DNA from: Thiocapsa roseopersicina
GTDB lineage: Bacteria > Pseudomonadota > Gammaproteobacteria > Chromatiales > Chromatiaceae
Direction: 5' to 3'
Assembly (NCBI RefSeq): GCF_900106925.1
Contig: NZ_FNNZ01000007.1
Location: 1-64,000, forward strand
Length of the DNA: 64,000 nt
This document shows, one piece after another, positions 8,971 to 22,266 of the stretch. Positions within the stretch are counted from its first letter, which is position 1; every line of letters starts with the position of its first letter. Under the pieces are notes generated by a model. That model was not told where the DNA came from. It did not search any database and was given only the letters and a program-made list of their open reading frames with translations. The position numbers and the translations under genes are program-made.

Positions 8971-9160
8971 GGGGGATCTTTGCGGTCTGGGCTGCGTGCG
9001 ACTAAACCGCGGAATTATAGACTTGAAGTGTCCGACGTTCACCTAAAAGCGCGCGTTCCGGGTTCAGCCGAACGCTCCGGTCGGTATACTGTGGGGCTTA
9101 GGTGCAAGCGACCGCGCTGCACCATGACCCGAAACACTGCAGATTCGAGCCTATCAAACG

Positions 9161-9658
9161 ATGCAAGGACCCCGTTCGACGATGCAACGACCGCGCACCG
9201 AGCCCGCCCTCCCCCTCGCCCTTGGCCTCAGGGCGATGACCGAGCGGGATGTCGAGACCGTCTGCGCAGCGGATCGCGCTGCTTATGAGCATCCGTGGAC
9301 CGAGGGAATCTTTCGAGACTGTCTACGGGTCGGCTACTCCTGCTGGGTCGGTGAGCTCGAGGGGAAGATCGTCGCGCATGCCGCGATGGCGGTCGCCGTC
9401 GGTGAGTGTCACATTCTCAATCTCTGCATCCATCCCGACTGGCAAGGCCGAGGGCTCGGCCGCCGCCTGCTGCGCCATCTGATGACATTCGCACGCACCC
9501 GCAGGGCCGATAGCGCCTTCCTCGAGGTGCGCGCATCCAACAGCCGCGCCCGTGCGCTCTATGCCTCGGAGGGGTTCTGCGAGATCGGCCAACGGCCCGG
9601 CTATTATCCCGCCACCAAAGGGCGCGAAGACGCGGTGGTCCTGGCACGCGCGCTGTAG
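9161..9658 (+). CDS. rimI: ribosomal-protein S18 alanine N-acetyltransferase
   Basis: The 165-residue GNAT enzyme shows the acetyl-CoA loop Q-G-R-G-L-G (IHPDWQGRGLGRRLLRHLM), the RimI pattern HPWTEGIFRDCLRVGYSCWV and the ending GFCEIGQRPGYYPATKGRED. RimI acetylates the N-terminal alanine of ribosomal protein S18. The start is uncertain: ATGs at 9161, 9182 and 9236 are in frame and none has a strong ribosome site, while family alignments usually begin a few residues before MTERDVE at 9236. The gene is divergent from prfC and convergent with the phosphate transporter. RimI often sits with tsaB; that is not the case here. Confidence 0.9.
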   Translation: MQGPRSTMQRPRTEPALPLALGLRAMTERDVETVCAADRAAYEHPWTEGIFRDCLRVGYSCWVGELEGKIVAHAAMAVAVGECHILNLCIHPDWQGRGLGRRLLRHLMTFARTRRADSAFLEVRASNSRARALYASEGFCEIGQRPGYYPATKGREDAVVLARAL

Positions 9659-9713
9659 GGTGCGCCGAATAAAGGACGCGACACCGCCGCAGGTGCGTTC
9701 TGCTCCGCCTGCT

Positions 9714-11303
9714 TCAAGCCGTCAGCATCCCCTTGATGGTGAAAAACAGCACGGCCGCCATGAGCGCGGACGCGGGCACCGTGATCACCCAAGCCGCGAC
9801 GATCTTGAGCACCTGCGAGCGCTTGACCAGCTCACGGCGATAGACCTTGCGCAGGCTTTGCCGCTCGAGCTTGGAGAAATGGGCCGGGTCCATGCTGCGT
9901 TTGGATTTGCGCTTGAGCTCGCGCAGCATGCGTCCCTTCTCGTCGATCGACGCCTTGGCGAATTTCGCGAGGAAGGCATCGATGGCGGCCTGATCGCCCT
10001 CCGGGTGATGCGCCTTGATGGTCTCGAGCATTCTGTCGTACTGGCTTTTCAGATATTCGCGCAGAAAGCCCACGCCGAAGACAGCGCCGACCGCGACATG
10101 CGTCGTGCTCACCGGGAGTCCCAGTTGGCTGGCGAGAATGACAGTGACGGTCGCGGCCATCGCGATGCAGTAGGCGCGCATCTGGTCGAGCTCTGTGATC
10201 TCCGAGCCGACGGTGCGGATCACCTTCGGCCCGAACAGACCGAGTCCGATCGCGATCCCGAGTGCACCCACGATCATGACCCACATCGGGATCGGTGCCG
10301 CCGCCGTGATCTCGCCGGTCCCCGAGCCGACGACCTCGACGATCGCCGCTAATGGCCCGACGGCGTTGGCGACATCGTTCGAACCGTGCGCGAAGCTCAG
10401 CAGTGCCGCCGCAAAGATCAGCGGAACGGTGAAGAGTTGATTGACCCCAGCCTTGGAGTTGCCGATCCGCCGAGCCTGCCGGGCGATGATCGGCCGGGTC
10501 GTCCAGAACACCAGGATCGCAAGCACGACGCCGACGCCCAATGCCTGCAGGATCGTCACGTTCCAGATCCGATTGAGCCCCTTGAGCATCAGGTAGGTGC
10601 CGAAGGCGAACGCCATGGCGGCCACCAGATAAGGCACAGCCTGACGCGAGGAGGCAACCAGATCAGCCCGGTAGGTGATGGTGCGTTTGATGAGATAGAG
10701 AAAACCGGCGGCGATCGCGCCGCCCATCAGGGGGGAGATCACCCAGCTCGCGACGATCTTGGACACCGTGTCCCAATCCGCGATCGCAAACCCGCTCGAC
10801 GCGATCCCGGCACCCAGCACCGCGCCGACGATCGAGTGCGTGGTCGAGACCGGTGCGCCCATGGCGGTGGCCATGTTCAACCAAAACGCAGCGGCCAAGA
10901 GCGCCGCCATCATGATCCAGACGAAGGTGTCGGCGTTCCCGATAAGGCCGGGGTCGATGATGCCGCTGCGGATGGTCCCGACCACCTCGCCGCCCGCGAT
11001 GATGGCCCCGGCCGCCTCGAAGATGGCCGCGATCACCAGCGCGCCGCCGAGGGTCAAGGCCCTGGAGCCCACCGCCGGACCGACATTGTTGGCAACATCG
11101 TTCGCGCCGATGTTCATCGCCATGTAGCCGCCGATCATGGCGGCAATCACGATGAAGAGACTGCCGCCGTGGGTGACATCGACCCTGACGACGGTGTAGA
11201 GCATGACCCCGATGATGAAGAGCAGGCCGATGCCGAGGCGAAAGAGCTGTACCCGACCTTTTTTGGTCGCCTTTTCAAGCTCGTTGAGGTGTGTCAGCTC
11301 CAT
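9714..11303 (-). CDS. PiT-family inorganic phosphate transporter
   Basis: The 529-residue membrane protein has the duplicated PiT signature G-A-N-D-V-A-N (MNIGANDVANNVGPAVGSRA near the N-terminus and HGSNDVANAVGPLAAI in the second half), each half also carrying PVSTTH (GAPVSTTHSIVGAVLG and GLPVSTTHVAVGAVFG). About ten to twelve membrane segments are visible, plus a charged cytoplasmic stretch near residues 440-500 before a last helix. It should be a low-affinity phosphate or metal-phosphate symporter. I prefer the ATG at 11303 (MELTHLNELEKATKKGRVQL) over a longer frame to 11363. No phoU-like DUF47 gene is adjacent. It is divergent from nifJ across about 325 bp. Confidence 0.93.
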   Translation of the reverse strand: MELTHLNELEKATKKGRVQLFRLGIGLLFIIGVMLYTVVRVDVTHGGSLFIVIAAMIGGYMAMNIGANDVANNVGPAVGSRALTLGGALVIAAIFEAAGAIIAGGEVVGTIRSGIIDPGLIGNADTFVWIMMAALLAAAFWLNMATAMGAPVSTTHSIVGAVLGAGIASSGFAIADWDTVSKIVASWVISPLMGGAIAAGFLYLIKRTITYRADLVASSRQAVPYLVAAMAFAFGTYLMLKGLNRIWNVTILQALGVGVVLAILVFWTTRPIIARQARRIGNSKAGVNQLFTVPLIFAAALLSFAHGSNDVANAVGPLAAIVEVVGSGTGEITAAAPIPMWVMIVGALGIAIGLGLFGPKVIRTVGSEITELDQMRAYCIAMAATVTVILASQLGLPVSTTHVAVGAVFGVGFLREYLKSQYDRMLETIKAHHPEGDQAAIDAFLAKFAKASIDEKGRMLRELKRKSKRSMDPAHFSKLERQSLRKVYRRELVKRSQVLKIVAAWVITVPASALMAAVLFFTIKGMLTA

Positions 11304-11628
11304 ATCCGATCCGCATACCGATGAGTCGCGGCGTATTGTTCCAGAAATGCGACCGTAACCCAATCGTTATGAAAGAGTAGCAGGCACGCACGGATCCCGA
11401 GATCAGCACCATAAGGGTGCAAAAAATGCCGACCTGACCCGGATCATGCCGAGGTCGATTCGCTTGAAAGCGCTCGCAAACGACCGTTAATCCAATCGCG
11501 TTTCGGGCTATAGTTGAGGCCGTTACTCGGCTCCCGCCTCGCTTCGGGCTGCGCCAGCCGCCGAGTCGGAGTAAGGCGCAGCTCGGCCGCGTTGCCGGTC
11601 TCTCTACCCATCACTCCGGGACTGCTCG
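11304..11628. other. intergenic region between the divergent phosphate transporter and nifJ genes
   Basis: This 325-bp gap must hold both promoters. A short hairpin GCACC-ATAAG-GGTGC lies at about 11408-11422, followed by six A. A TATAGT that could serve as a -10 box lies near 11509, without a convincing -35. I see no open frame or known operator. Confidence 0.4.
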
Positions 11629-15237
<3,609 letters not shown>

Positions 15238-15399
15238 CACGCGAACGCAGGAGCGTCGGGCCGACGAGCCCGATCCGGCAGGTCTCGACGCGGTGCGGCT
15301 GCATCCGCGCCGGCGCTGCCGGATCGGTCCGGAACACGGCCGCCGACGTGCTCCCATTCGGCACCCAATTCGTCGTACACCTTTTCCGGAGCAATCGCT

Positions 15400-16416
15400 A
15401 TGGATCTCACGACCAACTATCTCGGGCTGACGATCAAGAATCCGCTGGTCCCCTCCGCCTCGCCGCTGTCCAAGAGCGTCGCCATCGCGCGCGAGCTCGA
15501 AGACCACGGTGCGGCGGCCATCATCATGTGGTCGCTCTTCGAAGAGGCCGTGACCGCCGAATCCGAAAGCATGGTGCGCTTCCTACACCATCAGGACATC
15601 GGCTTCGGCGAGGCCGAAAGCGGCTTTCTGCCCGTTCATCATGACTTCGAGGGCGCGCTCGAGCGTTATCTAGAGAACATTCGCAAGCTCAAGGACGCAC
15701 TGGACATCCCGGTCATCGCGAGCCTCAACGGCGTCACGCCCGGCGGCTGGATCAAGCACGCGACCGAGCTGCAAGAAGCCGGCGCCGACGCCCTGGAGCT
15801 CAACGTCTACTATGTCGCCGGCGATGTCACCCAAACCGGACTGCAGGTCGAGGAGCGTTACCTCGAGCTCCTGCGCGAGCTGCGCGGGCATATCCAGATC
15901 CCGATCAACATGAAGCTCTCCCCGAGCTTCAGCTCGATCGGCAACTTCGTCGGCCAGGTCGCCGCCGCCGGCGCCAACGGTGTGGCCCTCTTCAATCGCT
16001 TCTACCAGCCCGACATCAACATCGACAGCCTGCGTCTGCAATCGAGCCTGCACCCCTCGACCTCCGCCGAGGCCCTGCTCGCCATGCGCTGGATCGCGAT
16101 CCTCTACGGACGTTTCGACGGCCTCTCGCTCGGCGCGACCGGCGGTGTTCACACCTCCGCGGACGCCATCAAGCTCCTGCTCGCCGGCGCCGACGTGGTG
16201 CATCTGTGCAGCGTGCTCCTCGGCAAGGGGCCGGCTTACACCGCGCAGATCCTGGCGGGTATCAAGGATTGGATGGAGGAGCAGGGATTCGAGTCCGTGG
16301 AAGACTTCCGCGGACGCGTCAGCGCCATCTCGGTCCCGAACCCGGCGGAGCTCGAGCGCGCCAACTATGTCAACATCCTGGACAGCTACAGCTTTTCGCC
16401 GGGTGTGATGGTGTAA
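15400..16416 (+). CDS. dihydroorotate-dehydrogenase-like flavoprotein (NifJ-associated)
   Basis: The 338-residue TIM-barrel flavoprotein resembles class 1 dihydroorotate dehydrogenases (MDLTTNYLGLTIKNPLVPSA at the start, PINMKLSPSFSSIG for the FMN-site lysine strand, GATGGVHTSADAIKLLLAGA near the end). The class 1A catalytic loop is not clearly kept, and this subgroup is annotated only as DHOD-like. It follows nifJ by 163 bp on the same strand. This pairing is common and suggests a redox role tied to pyruvate oxidation rather than pyrimidine synthesis. The 15238-15399 gap may hold a promoter, so an operon is likely but not certain. Confidence 0.88.
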   Translation: MDLTTNYLGLTIKNPLVPSASPLSKSVAIARELEDHGAAAIIMWSLFEEAVTAESESMVRFLHHQDIGFGEAESGFLPVHHDFEGALERYLENIRKLKDALDIPVIASLNGVTPGGWIKHATELQEAGADALELNVYYVAGDVTQTGLQVEERYLELLRELRGHIQIPINMKLSPSFSSIGNFVGQVAAAGANGVALFNRFYQPDINIDSLRLQSSLHPSTSAEALLAMRWIAILYGRFDGLSLGATGGVHTSADAIKLLLAGADVVHLCSVLLGKGPAYTAQILAGIKDWMEEQGFESVEDFRGRVSAISVPNPAELERANYVNILDSYSFSPGVMV

Positions 16417-16754
16417 CCTCGCCGTGCGTGTGCGGTCGGTGGCCTTGCGGACGATCGGCTGAGATTCGCACATGAGTGTTGCGACTTGGTGGCCTCGTAG
16501 AGACGTGGGCGTCGGGCGATGCTCTTTGATCCGCTGCGCCCGACTCCCGAAGGGGGTCATCGCCTGCTGACGTGGAAAGCCGGCTCGCCGGTGGCGGGTC
16601 CGCCCGATGACGACAAACCCGCCGTGCGCGTCGCGCCCGCGAGCGATTGAGACTGCGTGAGCCGACGATCTCGACGACACGCCGGCTGGGCGGGGTCGCG
16701 ATCGATGAGCGATGCGCTTGAAGCATCGTCAACCTGAGGTTGCGGAGCAGATCG
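16417..16754. other. gene-poor gap, possible insertion-sequence scar
   Basis: About 340 bp with no supported gene. The last part (after ~16700) leads without interruption into a reading frame whose first residues resemble an IS110-type transposase start, so this may be the left end of a lost insertion sequence. I see no terminal repeats to prove it. Confidence 0.3.
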
Positions 16755-17681
16755 ATGGCGGAGAAGAACGGAATGCGGGACATCGCTGTGTTGGGAATCG
16801 ACTTTGCCAAGCACCGGATCCATCCCCTTCCGATCAAAGGACCGACGCGGCCGTGCCCTCGGCGATGCCTTGCCGCAATCCTCGCGGGCGCGATCGTGTG
16901 GCTCCAGCCGGTGAATGCCGACGATCTGCTGCTGCAAACCGGGGAGGGCCTGATCTCCACCCGAATCGAAGGAACCTGGGGCCGGCCCGTGGTCTTCATC
17001 TCCGGCCTCGGCGAGGAGATGGAAGGCTGGGACCGGGTTGCCTCCTCCATCGCCCGATGCGCGCTCGTGGTGCGCTACGATCGCCCGGGGATCGGATCGA
17101 GTCGTCCCGCGCCCGATGCCCCGGTCCTGGCGAATGATGTCGCGCTTCAGTTGCGCGGGATTCTTGCTGACTTGGACGTATCCGCGCCGGTCATCCTGGT
17201 CGCCCATTCACTCGGCGGACTCTATGCCCAGGCGTTCGCGCGACTGTTCCCGGAGCATACCGCGGGCCTCGTCCTTGTCGATGCATCGAGCCCGCTCGAA
17301 CCCGAGGGCGCTTTTGTCTCGACGCAGCCGCAGACACCCGGGACGCCGTCGGCGTGGGAATCGGCCGGCATCGCCGAGAGCGTCGCAGCGCTGAAAAGGG
17401 GGCCGGACCTCCCTGATGTGCCGCTCCTCGTCCTGGTTGCGACCGATCATCAGGATACCGCCGAGCGCGAAGCCCTATGGCTGGAGATCCAGCACCGGAC
17501 GGCTGCTCTTTCGCCGCAGGGCGATTTGCGGATGGCGCAGGGAAGCGGACATTTCATCCAGGAGGATCGACCCGAGGCGGTCGTTGCCGCGATCGAAGCG
17601 GTTCTGGCTGCGACCGGGACCGACCTCGGGTCATGCGTCCGCGCCGGCAGCCCGAGCAGTGCTCGTTCGATGTCCGATTAA
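16755..17681 (+). CDS. secreted alpha/beta hydrolase, N-terminus possibly rebuilt
   Basis: The core (from about residue 55) is an alpha/beta hydrolase: oxyanion strand PVVFISGLGEEMEGW, nucleophile elbow AHSLGGL, acid strand VLVATDHQD, catalytic histidine in GSGHFIQEDRPEAV. Residues ~34-54 (RRCLAAILAGAIVWLQPVNA) form a signal peptide, so the enzyme is probably exported. The preceding ~25 residues (M-A-E-K-N-G-M-R-D-I-A-V-L-G-I-D-F-A-K-H) are odd for a secreted protein and resemble the start of an IS110 transposase, so the frame may be fused to an insertion-sequence remnant and true translation may start later. No ATG or GTG lies between the two parts. Substrate unknown; such enzymes include esterases and chloroperoxidase-like hydrolases. 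Confidence 0.75.
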   Translation: MAEKNGMRDIAVLGIDFAKHRIHPLPIKGPTRPCPRRCLAAILAGAIVWLQPVNADDLLLQTGEGLISTRIEGTWGRPVVFISGLGEEMEGWDRVASSIARCALVVRYDRPGIGSSRPAPDAPVLANDVALQLRGILADLDVSAPVILVAHSLGGLYAQAFARLFPEHTAGLVLVDASSPLEPEGAFVSTQPQTPGTPSAWESAGIAESVAALKRGPDLPDVPLLVLVATDHQDTAEREALWLEIQHRTAALSPQGDLRMAQGSGHFIQEDRPEAVVAAIEAVLAATGTDLGSCVRAGSPSSARSMSD

Positions 17682-17735
17682 TCCAGAGAACGACCGGTCC
17701 TTCCGCTGAAGACCCTCTGCGTGGACGACGCCGTC

Positions 17736-17966
17736 TCAGTGATCAGCCGGCTTCTGTGCCGCGGTCGTCGCCGCATCGACAGCCTGCACGACTAGGCCAT
17801 CGACCCAATCGGGGTCGGTTTGCGCGTAAGCGGTCGGGATCTCGACGGAATCGTCAAGGCGATCGAAGATCGATAGGCCGACTTGACGGTCGGCGTGCAA
17901 TGGCACACGGAGCTCCTCATCTATTTGCCACGTCAGCGCACCCTGTTCCGCGCGCTCGTCGGACAT
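17736..17966 (-). CDS. small hypothetical protein, 76 aa (weak)
   Basis: A minus-strand frame encodes an acidic peptide with plausible protein-like composition (QGALTWQIDEELRVPLHADR, then LDDSVEIPTAYAQTDPDWVD). No clear ribosome site precedes the ATG at 17966 and I do not recognise the family. It is divergent from the kdp operon, in the 410-bp gap after the hydrolase. It may be chance. Confidence 0.3.
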   Translation of the reverse strand: MSDERAEQGALTWQIDEELRVPLHADRQVGLSIFDRLDDSVEIPTAYAQTDPDWVDGLVVQAVDAATTAAQKPADH

Positions 17967-17988
17967 GCGCGCGCCTTGGCGTGAAGGA

Positions 17989-18055
17989 TTTACGAAGACT
18001 TTACGCCGACGCCTGCCGGGTCACATAGCGCCTTGACGCCCGGCCTTCCTAGAAT
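17989..18055 (+). promoter_or_regulatory. probable kdp promoter with KdpE-type direct repeats
   Basis: Two TTTACG half-sites at 17989-17994 and 18000-18005 are spaced by exactly 11 bp, the spacing expected for tandem binding of an OmpR/PhoB-family regulator such as KdpE (encoded downstream). A TAGAAT at 18050-18055 could be the -10 box; no good -35 lies 17 bp before it, which fits an activated promoter. It is 37 bp before kdpF. Confidence 0.5.
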
Positions 18056-18091
18056 GCGTATCCAAGGACCTTCAAACGAGACCGGTCTTCG

Positions 18092-18172
18092 ATGGATACC
18101 GCCCTTCTCCTCATTGTCGTCGCACTCACGGGCTACCTGCTGTTTGCCCTGATCCATCCCGAGCGATTTTAG
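18092..18172 (+). CDS. kdpF: potassium-transporting ATPase subunit KdpF
   Basis: A 26-residue single-helix peptide, M-D-T-A then LLLIVVALTGYLLFALIHPE and R-F. This is the KdpF pattern (one membrane segment ending in hPERF) that stabilises the KdpABC complex. It is the first gene of the operon, just before the small ORF at 18179 and kdpA. Too short for most gene finders, but the motif and position are clear. Confidence 0.9.
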   Translation: MDTALLLIVVALTGYLLFALIHPERF

Positions 18173-18178
18173 CCCGTG

Positions 18179-18268
18179 ATGATGATCATGGCGATCCTCG
18201 GCGTCTTTATCCTCTTGAGCCTTTTCGGGCTCTGCTTCCTCTTCATCGACTGGGTGGATCGGCTATGA
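18179..18268 (+). CDS. 29-aa membrane micropeptide between kdpF and kdpA
   Basis: A frame from ATG 18179 (GTG 18176 is also possible) encodes MMIMAILGVFILLSLFGLCF followed by LFIDWVDRL and stops in a TGA overlapping the kdpA ATG (ATGA). It begins 6 bp after the kdpF stop. The peptide is one hydrophobic helix with a short charged tail, so it probably inserts in the membrane. Overlap with kdpA suggests coupled translation. It is not KdpF itself, which is complete just upstream. It could be a second small Kdp subunit or only a coupling ORF; I know of no assigned function. Confidence 0.6.
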   Translation: MMIMAILGVFILLSLFGLCFLFIDWVDRL

Positions 18269-19971
18269 ACGAGGTGTTCTTGGTCTACGCCGTCGTCTTG
18301 CTCCTGGCTTGGCCGCTGGGGCGCTACCTCGCGCTGGTTCATGCATCCACGCCCACCCGGCTCGATCGGGTTTTCGGGTCCCTGGAGCATGCCGTCTACC
18401 GCGCAATGGGGATCGACCCCGCCGCCCGGATGGGCTGGGCCGCCTATGGCAAGGCGCTGCTCGAGCTGCATCTGGTCATCGCCCTGATCGCATTTGCGAT
18501 CCTGATGCTGCAAGGCTGGCTGCCGCTCAACCCGGACGGGATCCCCGGCATGGACTGGGATCTGGCGCTGCATACCACGGCCGCCTTCATCACCAATACC
18601 AACCAGCAGCATTACGCGGGTCAGGCGCAGCTCTCCTATTTCGCGCAGCTCTTCGCCGTGGTCGCCATGCAGGTGATCACGCCGGCGGCGGGGATCGCGG
18701 CACTGGTCGCCATCCTGCGGACCCTGCTCGGGCCGGAGGGTGCGCAGTCGAGAACCGCATCGGGGGACGTCGCGGTCGGGCACTTCTATGTCGATCTGGT
18801 GCGAACCATCGTTCGCCTGCTCCTGCCGCTGGCATTCGTGACGGCGCTGCTGCTTGCATGGCAGGGCGTCCCAAGCACCTTCGAGGGGGCGCGGGTGATC
18901 CAGCCCCTGGATGAAAGCGCCGTCGCCGAGCAGCGCATCCCGGTCGGTCCGGTGGCGCCGATGGTCGCGATCAAGCAGCTCGGGACCAACGGCGGCGGCT
19001 GGTACGGCGCCAACAGTGCGGTGCCGATGGAGAACCCCACGCCCGTTTCCAACCTCGTCGAGACGGTCGCGATCCTGCTCATCCCGGTCGCGCTGCTGGT
19101 CACGGCCGCGTATCTGACCGGGCAACGACGCCTGGCCCTGTCGATCTTCGCGGTCATGCTGGTGCTCTCGGCGTCTTTGTCCGGCCCGGCGATCTGGTCG
19201 GAAAACCAGCCCAATGCCGCCTTCGCCGGCATCGCCGCGGAGGGGCCGAACCTGGAGGGAAAAGAGGTCCGCTTCGGCGCGACGGCCACGGCGCTCTGGG
19301 GCAGCCTCACCACCCAGACCTCCAACGGCTCGGTCAGCGGAATGCTCGATTCCTTCAATCCCTTGGGCGGGCTTGCGGCACTGATGGGCATGTTCATCAA
19401 TGCGACCTTCGGCGGTGTCGGGATCGGTTTGATCAACTATCTGCTGTTTCTTCTACTCGCTGCCTTTCTCGGAAGCCTGATGGTGGGGCGATCGCCCGAA
19501 TTTCTCGGCCGTTCTATCGAGGCGAAGGAGATGAAGCTGATCTCGATCGCGCTCTTGTTGCAGCCCCTCTTGATCCTGTCTCTCACCGCGGTCGCGGTGA
19601 CGGTTCCGGGCCTCGCGCAGACCTCCAATCCCGGCTTCCACGGCTTGAGCCAGATCCTCTACGAGTACAGCTCGGCCTATGCGAACAACGGCTCGGGCTT
19701 GGAAGGGTTGGGCGACGACACGCCCTGGTGGAACCTGAGCTGCGCGCTTGCCCTGATCCTCGGCCGCTTTATTCCGATCCTGGCCCCGCTCGCGATTGCC
19801 GCCGCTATGGCCGGCAAACGGGTCGCGCCGACCACCTCGGGCAGTCTGAACGTGGCCACACCCTCCTTTGCGGTCCTCACCTTGGGGGTGATCCTGATGT
19901 TCGCACTCTTGAGCTTTTTTCCGGCACTCGCCCTCGGTCCCGTGGCCGAGCAGCTCGGGCTTGCGCCATGA
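18265..19971 (+). CDS. kdpA: potassium-transporting ATPase subunit KdpA
   Basis: KdpA is the ion channel-like subunit of the high-affinity K+ pump. The 568-residue protein has about ten membrane segments and selectivity-filter-like loops, including [37 protein letters not shown] and [15 protein letters not shown]. Length matches the family (~560). Its start overlaps the preceding small ORF and its stop overlaps kdpB (ATGA), so the operon is tightly coupled. It acts in the inner membrane with KdpB and KdpC. Confidence 0.97.
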   Translation: MNEVFLVYAVVLLLAWPLGRYLALVHASTPTRLDRVFGSLEHAVYRAMGIDPAARMGWAAYGKALLELHLVIALIAFAILMLQGWLPLNPDGIPGMDWDLALHTTAAFITNTNQQHYAGQAQLSYFAQLFAVVAMQVITPAAGIAALVAILRTLLGPEGAQSRTASGDVAVGHFYVDLVRTIVRLLLPLAFVTALLLAWQGVPSTFEGARVIQPLDESAVAEQRIPVGPVAPMVAIKQLGTNGGGWYGANSAVPMENPTPVSNLVETVAILLIPVALLVTAAYLTGQRRLALSIFAVMLVLSASLSGPAIWSENQPNAAFAGIAAEGPNLEGKEVRFGATATALWGSLTTQTSNGSVSGMLDSFNPLGGLAALMGMFINATFGGVGIGLINYLLFLLLAAFLGSLMVGRSPEFLGRSIEAKEMKLISIALLLQPLLILSLTAVAVTVPGLAQTSNPGFHGLSQILYEYSSAYANNGSGLEGLGDDTPWWNLSCALALILGRFIPILAPLAIAAAMAGKRVAPTTSGSLNVATPSFAVLTLGVILMFALLSFFPALALGPVAEQLGLAP

Positions 19972-22076
19972 GCAGCCTGTCGAAGCAGCCGGACGACAGC
20001 ATGGCCTCGGTCCTGCGCAGATCGCGCAAGCCCCGGGCCCGCTTTGCCCCCTTGACCGGCCGCAGCCTCCTCCGGCTCGTCGGCCAGGCGATCATAAGGC
20101 TGGACCCGCGCTCCCTGGCGCGCAACCCGGTCATGTTCGTCGTCGGGGTCGGCACCCTGGTGACCCTCTGGCTGACCGGCGAGGCACTCTTGGGCGGCCG
20201 TCCCTTCGGCTTCGATTTGGCGATCACCGCCACGCTCCTCTTCACCCTGCTCTTCGCCAACGCCGCCGAGGTGATCGCCGAGGCGCGCGGTCGCGCCCAG
20301 GCCGACAGTCTGCGCTCCACCCGAGACCACCTGCTCGCCAACCGACTTGCGGGTGAGCGCGAGGAGCAGGTTGCCGCCCGGGATCTACGCATGGGCGATC
20401 GGATCCGGGTGCGTGCCGGCGAGCTGATCCCGGCGGACGGCGAGATCGTCGAGGGTGCCGCGAGCATCAACGAGTCGGCCGTCACCGGCGAGTCCGCGCC
20501 CGTGCTGCGCGAGGCCGGGACCGACAACAGCGGCGTCACGGCCGGGACCAAGGTCCTCTCGGATGTCATCCTGATCGAGGTCACGGCCGTCTTCGGGCAG
20601 ACCCTGCTCGATCGCATGATCGCCTTGGTCGAGGGGGCGAAGCGACAGAAGACGCCGAACGAGATCGCGCTGACCGTCCTGCTGACGGCCCTGACCCTGG
20701 TCTTCCTGGTCGTGGTCGCGACCCTGCTGCCCTTCGCCCGGTTCGTCGGCACGGAGGTGTCGCCGACCGTCTTGGTGGCCCTGTTGGTGTGCCTCATCCC
20801 GACCACGATCGGCGGGCTGCTGCCGGCGATCGGCATCGCCGGCATGGACCGCGCGATGCGGGCCAATCTGGTCGCCAAATCGGGCAAGGCGGTGGAGGTC
20901 GCGGGCAACATCGACACCCTGCTGCTCGACAAGACCGGCACCGTGACCTACGGCGACCGCCATGCAACGGATTTCCGCCCCGTCGGCGAGGCGACCGAGA
21001 CGCGGCTGCGCGATGCCGCGCTGCTCGCTTCGCTCGCCGATCCGACCCCGGAGGGCAAATCCATCGTCGCCCTCGCCCGCGAGCGCGGGGCGAGCGCGGC
21101 GGCCGGGGTCGATGACCGCTTCGTGCCCTTCTCGGCGCGCACCCGGCTCTCCGGGATCGACCGGCCCGACGGCGGGCGCATCCGCAAGGGTGCGCCGGAT
21201 GCGATCCGGCGATTCGTCACCGAGAACGGCGGATTCTATCCGGAGGAGACGACCCGGGTCGTCGAGGAGGTCGCGCGCGGCGGGGCGACACCGCTGGTGG
21301 TGGCCGAGCTGCTGCCAGAGGACGATTCGGGAGCGGATCGGGGACGGGTGCTCGGCGTCGTCCCGCTTGGCGACATCATCAAGCCGGGGATCAAAGAGCG
21401 TTTTGCGCGTCTGCGTGCCTTCGGGGTGCGCACCGTCCTGATCACGGGCGACAATGCGCTAACCGCCGCGGCCATCGCCGCGGAGGCAGGCCTCGACGAC
21501 TATGTCGCCGAGGCGACGCCGGAGCAGAAGCTGGAGCTGATCCGCCGCGAGCAAGCCGAGGGGCGCTTGGTCGCCATGATGGGCGACGGCACCAACGACG
21601 CGCCTGCCCTGGCCAAGGCCGATCTTGGCCTGGCGATGAATTCGGGGACGCAGGCGGCCAAAGAGGCCGGCAACATGGTCGACCTGGATTCGGACCCGAC
21701 CAAGCTGCTCGAAGTGGTGGAGATCGGCAAGCAGCTCCTGGTCACCCGCGGGGCCTTGACCACCTTTTCACTGGCCAACGATGTCGCCAAATATTTCGCG
21801 ATACTCCCCGCGGTCTTCGTCGCCGGGGTGCCGGCGATGGCGGCGCTGGACCTGATGCAGCTGCACAGCCCCGAGAGCGCCGTCCTGGCCGCGGTCATCT
21901 TCAATGCCCTGGTGATCCCCTTGCTGATTCCCTTTGCATTGCGCGGGGTACGCATCCGCCCGTCGAGCGCGGATGCGCTGCTGCGCCGCAATCTGCCGAT
22001 CTATGGTCTGGGTGGTCTGCTGCTGCCCTTCATCGCCATCAAGGGGATCGACCTCGGACTGAGTCTGGTGATTTAA
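19968..22076 (+). CDS. kdpB: potassium-transporting P-type ATPase subunit KdpB
   Basis: KdpB is the ATP-hydrolysing subunit. The 702-residue P-type ATPase has the phosphorylation motif [10 protein letters not shown], the TGES actuator loop (AVTGESAPV), the hinge [19 protein letters not shown], and the KdpB-type membrane segments. I start it at 19968 ([11 protein letters not shown]), overlapping the kdpA stop; longer frames lie inside kdpA. Its TAA stop (22074-22076) is part of the TTAAACC edge of a repeat element, so the last residues or the stop may have been set by that insertion. The final residues [10 protein letters not shown] look normal for the family. Confidence 0.97.
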   Translation: MSSLSKQPDDSMASVLRRSRKPRARFAPLTGRSLLRLVGQAIIRLDPRSLARNPVMFVVGVGTLVTLWLTGEALLGGRPFGFDLAITATLLFTLLFANAAEVIAEARGRAQADSLRSTRDHLLANRLAGEREEQVAARDLRMGDRIRVRAGELIPADGEIVEGAASINESAVTGESAPVLREAGTDNSGVTAGTKVLSDVILIEVTAVFGQTLLDRMIALVEGAKRQKTPNEIALTVLLTALTLVFLVVVATLLPFARFVGTEVSPTVLVALLVCLIPTTIGGLLPAIGIAGMDRAMRANLVAKSGKAVEVAGNIDTLLLDKTGTVTYGDRHATDFRPVGEATETRLRDAALLASLADPTPEGKSIVALARERGASAAAGVDDRFVPFSARTRLSGIDRPDGGRIRKGAPDAIRRFVTENGGFYPEETTRVVEEVARGGATPLVVAELLPEDDSGADRGRVLGVVPLGDIIKPGIKERFARLRAFGVRTVLITGDNALTAAAIAAEAGLDDYVAEATPEQKLELIRREQAEGRLVAMMGDGTNDAPALAKADLGLAMNSGTQAAKEAGNMVDLDSDPTKLLEVVEIGKQLLVTRGALTTFSLANDVAKYFAILPAVFVAGVPAMAALDLMQLHSPESAVLAAVIFNALVIPLLIPFALRGVRIRPSSADALLRRNLPIYGLGGLLLPFIAIKGIDLGLSLVI

Positions 22077-22266
22077 ACCGCGCCCGGCGCAGTATGCGAT
22101 GTTGTTGGATGGGACCGGCCTGGGCAGACTTGACGACCGCTGGAGCAGGCGCGGTTTAAGATATTAAAAAATATGTCATTTTAAATCGCTTCCACGCTGC
22201 AGGATTGTGGATGCACTAAACGTCGAGCTCACTCGAAAGTGAGCATCTCGCTCTGGACGCGGTTTA
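22073..22266 (+). repeat. two-hairpin dispersed repeat, copy 1 (between kdpB and kdpC)
   Basis: Unit 1 (22073-22159) has arms TTAAACCGCGCC and a matching GCGCGGTTTAA; an AT-rich linker follows; unit 2 (22181-22266) ends GGACGCGGTTTA. Near-identical elements lie at 35588, 51201, 54335 (inverted) and 61101, with a diverged one at 44471. Here the element starts on the kdpB stop codon and ends 11 bp before the kdpC ATG, leaving just the GGAG ribosome site. It is likely to affect the kdp mRNA between the two genes. Confidence 0.85.

Noticed and set aside
11407-11428. Hairpin GCACC...GGTGC followed by six A as a terminator
   Set aside because: The stem is only 5 bp and it lies between divergent genes where no terminator is expected.
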